From positions 1 to 6,637 of the forward strand of contig JAGXNZ010000283.1 in the NCBI GenBank assembly GCA_019894655.1: a stretch of 6,637 nucleotides of DNA, written 5' to 3'. The translations under genes were made by a program, and so were the position numbers. The notes under the pieces were generated by a model. It was given only the letters and a program-made list of their open reading frames with translations, was not told the origin of the DNA and ran no database searches. Source of the stretch: Promethearchaeota archaeon. GTDB lineage: Archaea; Asgardarchaeota; Lokiarchaeia; Sigynarchaeales; SOKP01. This document shows positions 5,068 through 6,637 of this stretch, one piece after another; position 1 is the stretch's first letter; each line of letters begins with the position of its first letter.

Positions 5068-6637
5068 TTAAGAAATATTAATTATCAAACTAAATTCAAA
5101 TTCCTTGTTCAACTTAAATCGAGGAAGAAGATTTAATCCTTGATATATCTTCTTATACCCTTCGTCTGTGAATGCATAGGCGATTATTGGGAATTTGTAT
5201 AGTTTAATAGAATTAGTATTAACCTTGGATTGATATGTAAATGAGAATTCTAAATTTACATTGTATGATGCATCGTAGGCCTTAAAACTTTGACCTGCAA
5301 ATTCACCTGGGTTTAACAATTGATTTAAATCCTCGTCGAGAAATTTGTTTTCATTACTTTCCCATTGAAATTTTGAAGGCTCTCCGTTAAAAAAGAAAGG
5401 TATATCTACCCCTAAATAAAGAGAATTTAATAATTCTTTTAGCGATTCTTCTTTACCGAGTATTTCGTCAAATTTGCATCTAATTGTAATAGCAATCTGG
5501 GACTCTTCGACTTCAATCTTCTTAATAATACTGCAAGGATAAGCCTCATTTGGAGTAGGAACATTTACCTTTCCTATTTGTTCAAGTACTAATACTGCTG
5601 ATGTTCCAACCTTTTCACTTCGAACAACATTAGATGTGCCATCGACAAATGATCCATATTCCTTGTATTGATCAGTTTCAAGCATTTTAAAAGAAGTCTC
5701 TTTATGAAAGAATCGTAATCGTAACATATTTTTTTTATACCGATCAACCATTATCTCTTCTTTATCAATATCCTCGTTATCGTGATAAGCCTCTGGCCAT
5801 CGGGTTAATGTATTTAGGAGATTATATGACTTTGGTTTATAATCTAATTCAAATATAGTCCCACCGTCCGATGGATTTACGTACACATTTAAAAGATCCG
5901 ATTCAATTATAACATCCGTTCTACTATCCTTAGTGAAGTCTAAAGGCGTAATTGAGATATATTTATTTTCTAAGGAAAGGAACTTCGTATTCAAATTGTC
6001 AATGATAATTTCAGAATTGATGAGGTGAGTATAAACGGAAAACCGTAAAAATTGTAAATAGACACCACCAAATAAGCCATGCCAATAGGAATCGTTGCAT
6101 TGTGATTTATAGATTTCTGTCCAAGCTTTTTCTATTAATTTGTTAGCTTCATTTCTACTTTTTTGCAATACCAACTTATCTAAATTATTTTCAACGTGAA
6201 TGAGTTTATCTCTAACATGGAGCATTTTTTTATGCATATTATTTGATTCGGGATATTTTACTAAGTAATATCTCCAGAATCCTCCTTTTAAGAATAGATA
6301 TTCGTTATGTTTTTTAGGATCATCTTTTAACTTTTCTTTAATCTTTTTGAAAACTTTCCTTTCCTTAGTTGGTAAAACCCATTCTTCCATTTTATCGTAG
6401 CTTGCGGTCGGTAGATATATTAAACTTTTCGCAGAATATTTTTCCATATATTTTGAAACCGTTATAGACTTTATCCAGTTATTTTTGATTACCTGATCGA
6501 AGAAAGCGGGGATAAACGGTTTACCCTCGTCTCCCTCTTCATGACCTTGAATGTAACATATTTGGTGTGTAGTAGCCCAAGCCCCCATTTTTTCAGCATC
6601 AGACATGAATAAAACGCATCTATCACCTTTTTCATCC
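5068..6637 (-). CDS. GH57 family alpha-amylase / 4-alpha-glucanotransferase-like enzyme, C-terminal part (5' end cut off)
   Basis: The frame runs open from the right edge to TAA at 5070-5068, giving 522 visible residues. The first ATG, at 6606, is internal: upstream codons (DEKGDRCVLF) continue the strand that leads into conserved GH57 region 4, so the real start lies outside the window. Numbering from that Met, SDAEKMGAW (2-10) matches the family's DDGEKFG motif. Asp3 would be the acid/base catalyst, while the preceding Asp is Ser. Further marks are YLPTASYDKMEEW (64-76) and QCNDSYWHGLFGGVYLQFLR (169-188), then the beta-rich C-terminal domain with DGGTIFELDYKPKSYN (247-262) and LTRWPEAYH (267-275). 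These blocks follow the order seen in archaeal alpha-amylase/4-alpha-glucanotransferase proteins of this family. The catalytic Glu and HQP motif lie beyond the window. The enzyme likely cleaves or transfers alpha-1,4-glucan chains in starch or glycogen metabolism; whether it is cytoplasmic or secreted cannot be judged without the N-terminus. Confidence 0.92.
   Translation of the reverse strand, partial: DEKGDRCVLFMSDAEKMGAWATTHQICYIQGHEEGDEGKPFIPAFFDQVIKNNWIKSITVSKYMEKYSAKSLIYLPTASYDKMEEWVLPTKERKVFKKIKEKLKDDPKKHNEYLFLKGGFWRYYLVKYPESNNMHKKMLHVRDKLIHVENNLDKLVLQKSRNEANKLIEKAWTEIYKSQCNDSYWHGLFGGVYLQFLRFSVYTHLINSEIIIDNLNTKFLSLENKYISITPLDFTKDSRTDVIIESDLLNVYVNPSDGGTIFELDYKPKSYNLLNTLTRWPEAYHDNEDIDKEEIMVDRYKKNMLRLRFFHKETSFKMLETDQYKEYGSFVDGTSNVVRSEKVGTSAVLVLEQIGKVNVPTPNEAYPCSIIKKIEVEESQIAITIRCKFDEILGKEESLKELLNSLYLGVDIPFFFNGEPSKFQWESNENKFLDEDLNQLLNPGEFAGQSFKAYDASYNVNLEFSFTYQSKVNTNSIKLYKFPIIAYAFTDEGYKKIYQGLNLLPRFKLNKEFEFSLIINIS

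Noticed and set aside
6604..6606. ATG as the start of the GH57 protein
   Set aside because: It falls inside the conserved SDAEKMG catalytic motif, and the frame stays open to the window edge with sensible sequence.

Overview
The window is strongly AT-rich and looks archaeal. A lineage such as the Asgard (Lokiarchaeia-like) archaea is the best guess. This is inferred from gene content and style, not proven: a Pcm repair methyltransferase, a U32 radical-type enzyme, a GH57 glucan enzyme with its archaeal-type C-terminal domains, a sequon-rich surface protein held by a C-terminal transmembrane helix, and TATA-box-like elements at archaeal spacing. No rRNA, tRNA, CRISPR array, insertion sequence or integrase was seen.

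Layout. (1) 1-1640, minus: a large surface protein, cut by the left edge, with a lipobox-type signal peptide, a beta-rich ectodomain carrying about 19 N-glycosylation sequons, and a C-terminal membrane helix. (2) 1641-1925: divergent intergenic region. (3) 1926-3161, plus: a peptidase-U32-family protein. Its conserved N-terminus is encoded upstream of the first ATG, in a stretch with no ATG, GTG or TTG, so it either starts on a rare AUU codon or has lost its start. (4) 3221-3895, plus: protein-L-isoaspartate O-methyltransferase (pcm), with a very good Shine-Dalgarno site and its own likely TATA box. (5) 3896-4203: a convergent intergenic region with T-rich terminators from both sides. It also holds a consensus-like TATA box on the minus strand, pointing at an open frame of 47 codons with a TTG start. 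(6) 4204-4905, minus: an unrecognised 233-residue protein with two membrane helices around an extracytoplasmic domain, containing a run of eight G (coding strand). (7) 5068-6637, minus: the C-terminal two thirds or so of a GH57 alpha-amylase / 4-alpha-glucanotransferase-like enzyme, cut by the right edge.

The genes do not form one obvious pathway. U32 and pcm are co-directional and 59 bases apart; both deal with modification or repair of macromolecules, but pcm seems able to be transcribed alone. The minus-strand genes cover cell-surface functions (surface protein, two-helix membrane protein) and glucan metabolism. The items most worth checking are the missing U32 start codon, the G8 tract in the membrane protein, and the small minus-strand transcription unit between the convergent genes.
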